This document shows positions 53,870-60,524 of a stretch of 64,000 nt of DNA, piece by piece (position 1 is the first letter of the stretch; the number at the start of each line of letters is the position of its first letter). Both the position numbers and the translations under genes were made by a program. Below the pieces are notes generated by a model. That model ran no database searches. It was not told where the DNA came from and was given only the letters and a program-made list of their open reading frames with translations. This DNA is from an uncultured Granulosicoccaceae bacterium (GTDB taxonomy: Bacteria > Pseudomonadota > Gammaproteobacteria > Granulosicoccales > Granulosicoccaceae), in the NCBI GenBank assembly GCA_937922675.1, contig CALAJN010000007.1, forward strand, positions 165,584 through 229,583, in the 5' to 3' direction.

Positions 53870-54928
53870 ATGTATTCGGTATTGTTGTTCCTGGCATTTG
53901 CTGCAGTCGCGTTTGTGTTGCTGCCAGTAACCAAGACGATTCGGCGTGGCCCCAAACGTTTTGTCAGCAAACGAAAAGTGCTTGCGATCTTGTGGAGTCG
54001 CTGGTTGGTTGGCTCGCTTTGTTTTGGGGCTTTCCTCGGCTTCGTCCTTGGCGCTCTGGGTCACTCCATCTTGCTTGTTGGCACGATTGGCACGCTTGGT
54101 CTGTTGGTTCCCGCTTCGATGTACTTTGGGGTGCTCTGGCTGCAAACATTGTCCCTTGGCTCACCGCGGCACGGTTTTATGGTCGCAACTGAGCGAGAGA
54201 GGCCCAGTCAATCGAATCACTCGCAAGGCCGTGGACGTCAGCGACGTAGTGAGCGAGTCCAAGCCAAGGCCTCCAGGACCTCTTCGACATTTAGCCCTGC
54301 TGTTTTTGAACAAGCGGGTCACCCTGGCGCAAATGTTGAAACCGCTGCGCACGCCTTAACTGGATCGAAGGCAGGGCTGACCGCTGTCGCCCGTGATCAG
54401 CACCGAGCCTTGACCCAAGCCGAGGAGCTTCCACAGCTGCTCGCAACCATTGACGATCGCGTGGGCACCGTTACGCTTGATGACAGCCCCTCGCACCTGT
54501 CCCTGGTGAGGACAGAAGCAACCTTAGGTAAAGTCGACCAGGCGCTCATCGTGTCGAATCAGGCGGAGGGGCCTCATGTGGAGTCCGCGGAACAGCGTCT
54601 CGCTGCTCTTGGTGCCGATCAGATGCGGTCTATGGTGGTGAATCTGCGCAAGGAAAAGCATAACCTGCTAAAGCTTGTACTGGCGCAGAAGGCTTCCCTG
54701 GACTCCGAGCGTGAAGTGCACAACAGGACTCTTGAATACGCAAAAGCCACCGCTGAACAGCTTCGGGGATCGCTGCTCAAGCAGCAACGAGTGACCAAGG
54801 TCGCTCGGCGCGAGCGAGCGCAGCGAATAAAGCTGGAACACAGGCTCGATTCGGCCAACCGGGCTCTGCGAAATTTGCAGTCCGTTCGCAAGCACGAGTC
54901 TGATGCTGTTGAGGCAATGGAAGCGTGA
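53870..54928 (+). CDS. Three-TM protein with C-terminal coiled coil (paralogue B)
   Basis: 352 residues from ATG 53870; the frame opens earlier at a TTG. The layout is the same as the protein at 50335: TM1 (YSVLLFLAFAAVAFVLLPVT), basic loop, LWSRWLVGSLCFGAFLGFV, TM3 ending LLVPASMYFGVLWL, polar linker, coiled coil. The coiled coil is closely similar to paralogue A (MRSMVVNLRKEKHNLLKLV, YAKATAEQLRGSLLKQQRV, RRERAQRIKLEHRL), while the linkers are unrelated. This indicates duplication followed by divergence in the linker. The function is unknown. It lies 382 nt upstream of the WbaP-type gene on the same strand. Confidence 0.75.
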   Translation: MYSVLLFLAFAAVAFVLLPVTKTIRRGPKRFVSKRKVLAILWSRWLVGSLCFGAFLGFVLGALGHSILLVGTIGTLGLLVPASMYFGVLWLQTLSLGSPRHGFMVATERERPSQSNHSQGRGRQRRSERVQAKASRTSSTFSPAVFEQAGHPGANVETAAHALTGSKAGLTAVARDQHRALTQAEELPQLLATIDDRVGTVTLDDSPSHLSLVRTEATLGKVDQALIVSNQAEGPHVESAEQRLAALGADQMRSMVVNLRKEKHNLLKLVLAQKASLDSEREVHNRTLEYAKATAEQLRGSLLKQQRVTKVARRERAQRIKLEHRLDSANRALRNLQSVRKHESDAVEAMEA

Positions 54929-55310
54929 AGCTGGTCGATCGCAGGTGATCAGACGCCCAGGTACACAGCAGACGTTACCTTTCTGACTGGTGCCATTACT
55001 AGTGGTGACGTGAGGTCTGGGTGCGTACCATCGTGGTACCGGTCAAGACCGTGCGAGTTGTTATGGGCTGCGTCCGTGAATATTACCCGTCTTGCCCGAA
55101 AGTTGTTTTGGTGCGGCTCATGCGGGATATCCTCGCTTATCGGCCGAGTTCGGGTCAGCAGCGCCGAAGGTGTTGCGTTGATGTAATGACGCTAATTGGG
55201 CACCTGCTTCGCGGACTAATAAACTGTATGGGGCGTATGTCCCAAATCGGCCGCGTCAGATGCGCGATAATCAGGAAGCTTTTGGCTGTTTGGGTGGGAG
55301 AAGGAGTGGT
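54929..55310. other. 382-nt leader region upstream of the sugar transferase gene
   Basis: No gene is supported. A short perfect inverted repeat GTACCA-TCG-TGGTAC lies at 55025-55039. It could be an operator, since the stem is too short for a terminator. Promoter elements for the polysaccharide gene are expected here but none is certain. Confidence 0.45.
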
Positions 55311-56891
55311 ATGACAGTTAACGTTACGGAAGAGGTACTCGGCGAAGCTGCGCTAGGGCTACGTTCTTCGTTCAATACGGCCGACGGTCGTCTCGTTGCA
55401 GACCCGAGCTCTGCAGCGCGCCGCGATATTAGCGTTCCGGCCTCGTCATCTGCCTCAAACAGACGCAGACGTGGAGTGGTCCGGTCCGTGTTTGACATGG
55501 CTGCGCTGGTGACCGCCATGATCGTCAGTTATCCGCTAGCCGAGTTCTTGAGGTGGGCTTTGCTCGAGGTATGGACGCCAATCCCGCAAGTGGCTGTGGC
55601 GTCGGCTACCGTCATGCTATTCGTGGTTCCAGCATTTGTGGTGCTCGGTAGCGCCGCGGCCAAAGGTCACTACATTCGTCGGCGTCCCTTCTGGTCTGAA
55701 ACGTTTGATCAGCTTATGAGCGTCGTGGTGTCCGCTGCCGTCATTGGCTTTGTGCTGTTTGCCATGAAATTCGACTTCTCGCGCAGCTGGACGGTCTGCT
55801 TTCTCGCGAGCGCCAGCATTCTATTGCCTGTAGGCCGGGTACTTTCCCGACGCTGGCTCAGCGCGCGGGGCGGCTGGGAATTGCCTACCCTGATCATTGA
55901 CGACAGCGACATTGCCTACGAAAACGCGCTTGGCGTTACCGCACAACCAGACCTCGGGCTGCTGCCTGTTATGCGCCTGGCCCTGAGTGATGAAAGCCGA
56001 ATAGACGCGCTTGCAGACGCGCTCGAGCGCTCTGACTCTACAGGTAACGCGGTTGCGGGGCCCTTCGGCATGCTGGCCGAGCGCCCCCACCTGATCGTCT
56101 CGGTGCAGCACATGGATAGCTTGATCGCCGCCAAGCCCCGCTTCGACCGACTTATGCAGGCTTGTCCTGTATTGACGTTTTTACCACCAATTAGTGGGCT
56201 CCCACTTTATCGATCAGAGCTGATACCTCTGTTCCGGCGCGATAACGTCATGCTACGGCTGTACAATGGGCATCGCCAATCATCATCGCAGGTCATAAAG
56301 CGCTCGGCCGACTTGGCGTTTGGCATTTTATTGTTGATCCTGCTCAGCCCGGTTCTGGGTGTCCTTGCTTTGCTGGTAAGCCGCGACGGTGGGCCGGCTA
56401 TCTTTTCTCATGAACGTATCGGTAAAGGCGGCCGGCGCTTCAAGTGCCTCAAATTTCGCACCATGGTTAGCGACGCCGACCAACGACTCAAGACGCTGCT
56501 GGACAACGATCCCGAAGCTGCACTCTCCTGGGAGCGAGATCACAAGATAAAGGACGACCCGAGGATAACGTCCGTTGGTCGATTCTTGCGAAAGACCAGT
56601 TTGGACGAGCTTCCTCAACTATTTAATGTGCTTCGGGGTGAAATGAGCCTCGTAGGCCCGCGTCCTATCGTGGCCGATGAAATTATTCGCTATGGCGTCG
56701 CTTACGATTACTACCGACAGGCCAGGCCAGGCATGACGGGCCTGTGGCAGATTTCCGGTCGTAATGATGTCAGCTACGCCGAACGCGTCCGACTGGATGT
56801 CTGGTACGCGCGAAACTGGTCTCCGTGGCTCGATATAGTCTTGCTATTCAAGACCTTCCCTATCGTCCTGCGCAAGGATGGCGCCTACTAG
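55311..56891 (+). CDS. WbaP/EpsE-type polyprenyl-phosphate hexose-1-phosphate transferase
   Basis: 526 residues from ATG 55311, chosen because AAGGAG lies 6 nt upstream. The N-terminal half has several transmembrane helices plus a degenerate CoA-binding-like region (ELPTLIIDDSDIAYENAL). The C-terminal catalytic domain is complete: KRSADLAFGILLLILLSPVL (reentrant helix), FKCLKFRTM, DPRITSVGRFLRKTSLDELP, GEMSLVGPRPI and ARPGMTGLWQISGRND. It transfers a hexose 1-phosphate to undecaprenyl phosphate to start exopolysaccharide or O-antigen repeat units. The sugar (Gal or Glc) cannot be told. No glycosyltransferases follow; mobile elements begin ~100 nt downstream, so a cluster may have been cut short here. 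Confidence 0.92.
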   Translation: MTVNVTEEVLGEAALGLRSSFNTADGRLVADPSSAARRDISVPASSSASNRRRRGVVRSVFDMAALVTAMIVSYPLAEFLRWALLEVWTPIPQVAVASATVMLFVVPAFVVLGSAAAKGHYIRRRPFWSETFDQLMSVVVSAAVIGFVLFAMKFDFSRSWTVCFLASASILLPVGRVLSRRWLSARGGWELPTLIIDDSDIAYENALGVTAQPDLGLLPVMRLALSDESRIDALADALERSDSTGNAVAGPFGMLAERPHLIVSVQHMDSLIAAKPRFDRLMQACPVLTFLPPISGLPLYRSELIPLFRRDNVMLRLYNGHRQSSSQVIKRSADLAFGILLLILLSPVLGVLALLVSRDGGPAIFSHERIGKGGRRFKCLKFRTMVSDADQRLKTLLDNDPEAALSWERDHKIKDDPRITSVGRFLRKTSLDELPQLFNVLRGEMSLVGPRPIVADEIIRYGVAYDYYRQARPGMTGLWQISGRNDVSYAERVRLDVWYARNWSPWLDIVLLFKTFPIVLRKDGAY

Positions 56892-56994
56892 TCGAACACC
56901 AGCCAGAAAGTGAGCGGGCCAACAACCCACGTCTTCTGGTAGTTACGAAGTAGTAGACAATTACAGCTCCACGCTACTCGAAGTAGCTACCATG

Positions 56995-57484
56995 GGTAGC
57001 GTACGATTAGTTGCGCATTTTTGGAGGCGGTGGCCTCAGGTTGACAAGATTTGGTTACCAAGCTGAATCAACCAGCCAGAGGAACCACCACCATGGACCA
57101 GGATACCAAACAGCTGAACAAGGTCGTCAGCATCGATGATTCGAAGATCAAGAATCACCTCGATGGTCTTGTGCGATCAAGCGTCGAGGAGACGCTGACC
57201 TACTACAAGTACCCGACCAACCGTTGGGTTCGGATACGATCGAATAGTCTACTTGAGCGCCTCATGCGCGAGATACGACGCCGTACACGTGTTGTCGATG
57301 CCATCCCCGATGGCCAGTCGGCACACTGATGCTTGCGGCAGCCCGATTACGGCATGTGGCGGGCGCCAAGTGGGGAACCCGCCGGTACCTAACGATGGAT
57401 GACTTATATAAAGCAGACTTGAAGGTCGCGGATATAGCCTGAAGCCACTCGTCGCCAAAAGTGCGAAAGATGGTGGACGTTATC
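56995..57484 (+). mobile_element. Internally deleted IS256-like element (~490 bp)
   Basis: Imperfect terminal inverted repeats are present at 56995-57022 and 57457-57484. The right end read inward resembles the left end over 28 nt at about 17 positions, with the best block T(T/G)CGCA(C/T)TTTT. Between them lie the first ~35 and last ~75 codons of an IS256-family transposase with the DDE core missing. No target duplication is evident beside the ends. It is non-autonomous and MITE-like in size. Confidence 0.72.
57093..57442 (+). pseudogene. IS256-family transposase, deletion and frameshift remnant
   Basis: The start ATG 57093 has AGAGGAA 8 nt upstream. The N-terminal piece (SIDDSKIKNHLDGLVRSSVE) joins directly at EETL to the C-terminal piece TYYKYPTNRWVRIRSNSLLE then RLMREIRRRTRVVDA. 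Full-length relatives have an EETL-type sequence at both of these places, so the deletion probably ran between short repeats. After DGQSAH the frame stops at 57327. The family's ending continues in another frame (MLAAARLRHVAGAKWGTRRY, then LTMDDLYKADL) to 57442. Confidence 0.8.
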
Positions 57485-57618
57485 TGATGTCCTCGCTGAC
57501 CGCCTCATCCGCAACGCAATGGCTCAAGGTGTATGAAGTTATGTTCTTTGATGCCAGCCTTTTGTACTACCTGCCCTTTGGTGGCATAAAACGACTTGAA
57601 ACAACACCATATGCGGCT

Positions 57619-58296
57619 TCATTTGCGAATTCGCTGCCAACGGCTGCGTAGGGCAATTAAAAAATCTCTCAATCCAGTATTTCTTGAAACAAAGATTCTG
57701 ACTGAATTCAGAATAGTGTCTTTAGCTTTATCCAGCATAGGGGTGTGATTGATTATAGCCTCTAGTTTTTCACTTGGTAGGCCATGCTGAAACTCATCTG
57801 TAGTCATCAGATCCATTTTCTGTTTCCCAGAAAACACTACCTGTATATCTGATGTAACCGGATCAAGTTTCTCTACAAGACGCAACAGTGCATGCCTCTG
57901 GTTGACATTTGAGGGAATGTCGGCTGATTTAGCCGCAATCTCAGTCCGGGCCTTGTTTCTCTCCGTCAAGATATGATCTGGTGTATAGCAAAGATAAAGT
58001 TTTGCCGTTGCAGACTTGTCGCGCAGTAAGCTAACTAGTTTTTCTTCGCGTAAATCGCGCAATTCCTCAAATGAATGACGATCAGATTCCACATGAGTAT
58101 TGAAATACACAATGCATACAGACTTGGTGCTTAAAGCAATATCATCGCCCGCCTGTGCAAAATCTAAAAATTCAATGTCCTTGCTCGGATCCAATCCTCT
58201 GGACCGAAAACCAGAAAGCAACTGTTTTTCAGTAAAAGCGGTTTTCCCTGAGCCACTTAACCCGGCGACGATTATTATTTCTTCAATTGTATTCAT
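57619..58296 (-). CDS. P-loop NTPase/kinase-like protein next to a sulfotransferase
   Basis: 225 residues. Walker A motif GLSGSGKT at residues ~13-20, preceded by a hydrophobic strand (IEEIIIVA). An Asp-containing strand, IEFLDFAQAGDD, could serve as the next nucleotide-site strand, and a hydrophobic strand VCIVYFNTHVES follows. The C-terminus is basic. The Walker A wording resembles APS kinase, but APS kinase's other motifs are absent, so that identity is not claimed. It starts 7 nt after the sulfotransferase stop, so the two form one operon. The base composition is markedly AT-richer than the core genes, suggesting recent acquisition. Confidence 0.7.
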   Translation of the reverse strand: MNTIEEIIIVAGLSGSGKTAFTEKQLLSGFRSRGLDPSKDIEFLDFAQAGDDIALSTKSVCIVYFNTHVESDRHSFEELRDLREEKLVSLLRDKSATAKLYLCYTPDHILTERNKARTEIAAKSADIPSNVNQRHALLRLVEKLDPVTSDIQVVFSGKQKMDLMTTDEFQHGLPSEKLEAIINHTPMLDKAKDTILNSVRIFVSRNTGLRDFLIALRSRWQRIRK

Positions 58297-58303
58297 GGTA
58301 ATT

Positions 58304-58963
58304 CTAAATTGCCAGGCGGTCTAGTGCGATGTTATACAGCTTTATGTCTTCTTGATTGCATTGCTCTATTACTTTAATGCTTTCAGCAGAAACTTCATAC
58401 TGTGATTTTGCGTTTTGATTGACGTTCTCATTGTGAACGAATGGGCATTCGATTCCCATTGCGTCTTTTAGCGCCGTTAGGCTTTCATTGTAACGTTCGG
58501 TAATGCCAACAAATTGGTACTCCTTCAAGTCCTGTGACTGCAAGCAATGCGCTTGAACATTTCTGTTATCGGGATGATTGGCAAATTCTTCCAGGGAGAA
58601 GCCCAATTGATTTACGATGAGCGCGTCCGGGTGCTTCCTGTCAATTTTTCTTTTAAGATAAAAGTAGTTCGACAAAATACGCTGAACCGGGTCTCTCATA
58701 AAAGTTATATATTTACTATTTGAGCCTAGAAAGTCGTATTTTTCCGGATAGAAATGCCCATGAATAATATCGAAGTCTTTAGCGATCTTTTGAGCTCGTT
58801 TTTTGGCAAATATTGCACTCGCCTGCCTTCGTTTAACTGAACTAGGCCAAGTTGAGCCCATTTCATCGCCATAATCCAGTAGTAATCTATTTTTGTACTG
58901 CTGAACTAAGCCTTTCCGAAACGAGGAGCCTGCACACTTTCTAAGGTGGACGGAGATTATCAT
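58304..58963 (-). CDS. Sulfotransferase family protein
   Basis: 219 residues from ATG 58963; a TTG nine codons upstream is possible. The 5'-phosphosulfate loop is SVHLRKCAGSSFRKGL at the N-terminus, and the 3'-phosphate motif is YITFMRDPVQRILSNYFYL. This arrangement is that of bacterial relatives of carbohydrate 2-O-sulfotransferases, which use PAPS. A DIIHGHFYPEKYDFLG segment matches the HGH region of the same group. A glycan acceptor is likely given the polysaccharide genes nearby, but this is inference. AT-rich, and flanked on both sides by insertion-sequence remnants. Confidence 0.8.
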   Translation of the reverse strand: MIISVHLRKCAGSSFRKGLVQQYKNRLLLDYGDEMGSTWPSSVKRRQASAIFAKKRAQKIAKDFDIIHGHFYPEKYDFLGSNSKYITFMRDPVQRILSNYFYLKRKIDRKHPDALIVNQLGFSLEEFANHPDNRNVQAHCLQSQDLKEYQFVGITERYNESLTALKDAMGIECPFVHNENVNQNAKSQYEVSAESIKVIEQCNQEDIKLYNIALDRLAI

Positions 58964-59288
58964 GTAAGGTCTGGAGCGTCCGTTTGACAAATTCGGGAGA
59001 GTATACTAGGGATAAATTCTGAGTACAAGACGGAGATAATTCGTATTGTCGTAGAAACGATGGGTTTTTCTAATCCCATCGCATTTTTCAGTTTCATGCG
59101 CCTGAGAGGAGCTATTGACAGGTTTGATGTCTGACTGGTTGGGTCACTTGGCTTTCTCACTGACCTCTTTCACATCAATCCCATACAGGAGTTAGACCCC
59201 TGCACCAGCTTGTTGAGAATGTTGAATCCGCTTGATTTGCGCTGCTTTATGTCACCACATTGTCTAGTCTAGAGCGTCATGTGCAACA
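58964..59288. other. 325-nt stretch between the sulfotransferase and the IS remnants
   Basis: No defensible gene. It should hold the promoter of the sulfotransferase/P-loop pair. The part near 59160-59290 lies just beyond the 3' end of the IS3-type orfB remnant and may contain that element's terminal sequence, which could not be delimited. Confidence 0.45.
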
Positions 59289-59545
59289 TCATATCGCGTT
59301 ACAAACATCCATTTGAACGATTGGTCCGATGGCGCACGGTCGCAAGCGTAGACTCGGTTGGACAGCAAACCGTTCGGGGTGTAGCTCGTAGTTCCTTTCC
59401 AATGCCGCTTGTCGAATCTGTTCGTATCGCTGGGTGAATACCTGCTCTGGCGTGTAGCCCACCAGACCTTTATAGTGATGGCGGTTGTTGTACCAGTCGA
59501 AGTAGCCCTGATGCAGGCTTTGGCATCGGGTTTGGTCTTGTGTCC
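59289..59545 (-). pseudogene. IS3-family OrfB transposase, C-terminal remnant
   Basis: The minus-strand frame to a stop at 59289 reads SLHQGYFDWYNNRHHYKGLV followed by GYTPEQVFTQRYEQIRQAAL and YELHPERFAVQP. This is the end of the integrase core plus tail of IS3-type OrfB. There is no start and the catalytic DDE residues are missing. OrfA and the first codons of OrfB lie at 60.0-60.3 kb on the same strand, so this is the far end of one IS3 element interrupted by an IS256-type insertion. Confidence 0.75.
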
Positions 59546-59589
59546 ATGGCTTTGAAAATGGTGTTATCCCAGACCGGTAATGTCAGTGG

Positions 59590-59967
59590 TCAGGTTGACA
59601 TACAGGGGTCCCGGGCGTAGAACGCGAGGACCTTCTCGTCCATGCCGGTGACGCGACGCTGGTCCCTGCGTACGAACACCGGGTCGAAATCGCCTTCTCG
59701 GTCGCGCGGGACCTCGACGTCCACTGGGCCATTGTCGCCAGACACTCGCTTGCGCGAGGTGCCATTGCGACTGTTTCCTGAGCCATTACCGACAGGGTCG
59801 TACTTTACATACCCCAGGTGCTCATCCATCTCGGCTTCCAGCGCCGTCTCGATGGTCATCTTGGTTAACTGACGCATCACCGCACTCAGATCAGCGTCTG
59901 TCTTCATGCCCGTGACCAGCTCTTTGGCCATGGCTTTGAGCCTTTCGTCGTCCACTACATCTTCCAT
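59590..59967 (-). pseudogene. IS256/Mutator-type transposase, N-terminal fragment
   Basis: 125 codons from ATG 59967. DLSAVMRQLTKMTIETALEA, EMDEHLGYVKYD, GNSRNGTSRKRVSGDNGPVD and VPRDREGDFDPVFVRRDQRR are the N-terminal part of an IS256-family transposase. It breaks off after DEKVLAFYAR at about 59610, before the DDE core. It differs from the IS256-like type at 57.0 and 60.4 kb. It lies inside the IS3-type element, immediately after the first OrfB codons. Confidence 0.8.
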
Positions 59968-60069
59968 CAGATCTGTCCTCTACAGGTTGCCAGATCCAAT
60001 GGCGTTTACACAGTTATTGGGTCAGTCTCCCGCAGGCAAACAGCGCCATGGCTCGCCGTGTACGTGGGC

Positions 60070-60342
60070 TCACCACTTTTTTGCAGCAATCTCCTTCATC
60101 ACATCAACCTCAAGATCGCGCTCTGCGAGTAGTTTCTTCAGGCGCGTGTTCTCGACACGAAGCGTCTTCAGCTCCTTGACGTCGTTGACTTCCATCCCGT
60201 CGTAGAGGCGACGCCAGCGATAGATCGTCTGGTCGGTTATCGCGTGCTTCTTCGCGGCGGCTACAACGGAGGTGGCGTCAGCCTCACGCAAAATCGCGAC
60301 AATCTGCTCGTCCGTGTGGCGCTTCTTCTTCATCTCGGTCAT
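60070..60342 (-). CDS. IS3-family OrfA (HTH) protein
   Basis: 90 residues, apparently intact: KRHTDEQIVAILREADATSV, KHAITDQTIYRWRRLYDGM (helix-turn-helix), then a leucine-zipper-like LKTLRVENTRLKKLLAERDL. In IS3 elements OrfA binds the ends and is fused to OrfB by a -1 frameshift. A perfect A_AAA_AAG slippery heptamer lies at 60076-60082, right before the OrfA stop. OrfB then starts with SPRTRRAMALFACGRL but is interrupted within ~25 codons by the IS256-type fragment, so the element is dead. Confidence 0.85.
   Translation of the reverse strand: MTEMKKKRHTDEQIVAILREADATSVVAAAKKHAITDQTIYRWRRLYDGMEVNDVKELKTLRVENTRLKKLLAERDLEVDVMKEIAAKKW
60076..60082 (-). promoter_or_regulatory. Programmed -1 frameshift heptamer A_AAA_AAG of the IS3 element
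   Basis: On the minus strand, GC A AAA AAG precedes TGG TGA with A_AAA_AAG exactly in the zero frame, the standard slippery site for making the IS3 OrfAB transposase. It is no longer functional because OrfB is interrupted. Confidence 0.75.
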
Positions 60343-60398
60343 CCTCGTGCTGAGGGAAACCTATCAGAACTGCTGGCCTAGAGCTTGGGTAGCGCTCC

Positions 60399-60524
60399 AC
60401 GGGCACCAAGTGGGCAATCCGTCGTTACTTAACCATGGATGAGTTATACAAAGCAGACTTGGAATTCGCGGAGATAGCCTGAAGCCACTCGCCGATAAAA
60501 GTGCGAAAGATTGTTGACGTTATC
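60399..60524 (+). mobile_element. 3' end remnant of a second IS256-like element
   Basis: This closely matches 57360-57484 of the deleted element: the transposase tail (MDELYKADLEFAEIA then stop) and the right inverted repeat at 60497-60524. The 5' part is gone, replaced by the IS3 fragment. It has the same orientation as the copy at 57 kb, so the two right ends form direct repeats around the sulfotransferase island. The outer end is fused to the 3' end of the beta-propeller gene. Confidence 0.78.

Noticed and set aside
55021..55314. 97-codon plus-strand frame just before the WbaP-type gene
   Set aside because: GTG start without a ribosome site, and Cys/Arg/Val-rich with no motif. It overlaps the start of the real gene in another frame.
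56985..57494. 8-bp target site duplication around the deleted IS256-like element
   Set aside because: The bases next to the two inverted repeats do not match each other.
57619..58296. Annotation of the P-loop gene as APS kinase
   Set aside because: Only the Walker A wording is shared. The remaining APS-kinase motifs are not visible and the C-terminal half is different.
58960..59160. 66-codon minus-strand frame upstream of the sulfotransferase
   Set aside because: No motif or ribosome site; it lies in the presumed promoter region.
56995..60524. Intact composite transposon carrying the sulfotransferase pair
   Set aside because: The left copy has lost its transposase core and the right copy is only a 3' end. 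No target duplication could be found, so it is debris and not a functional unit.
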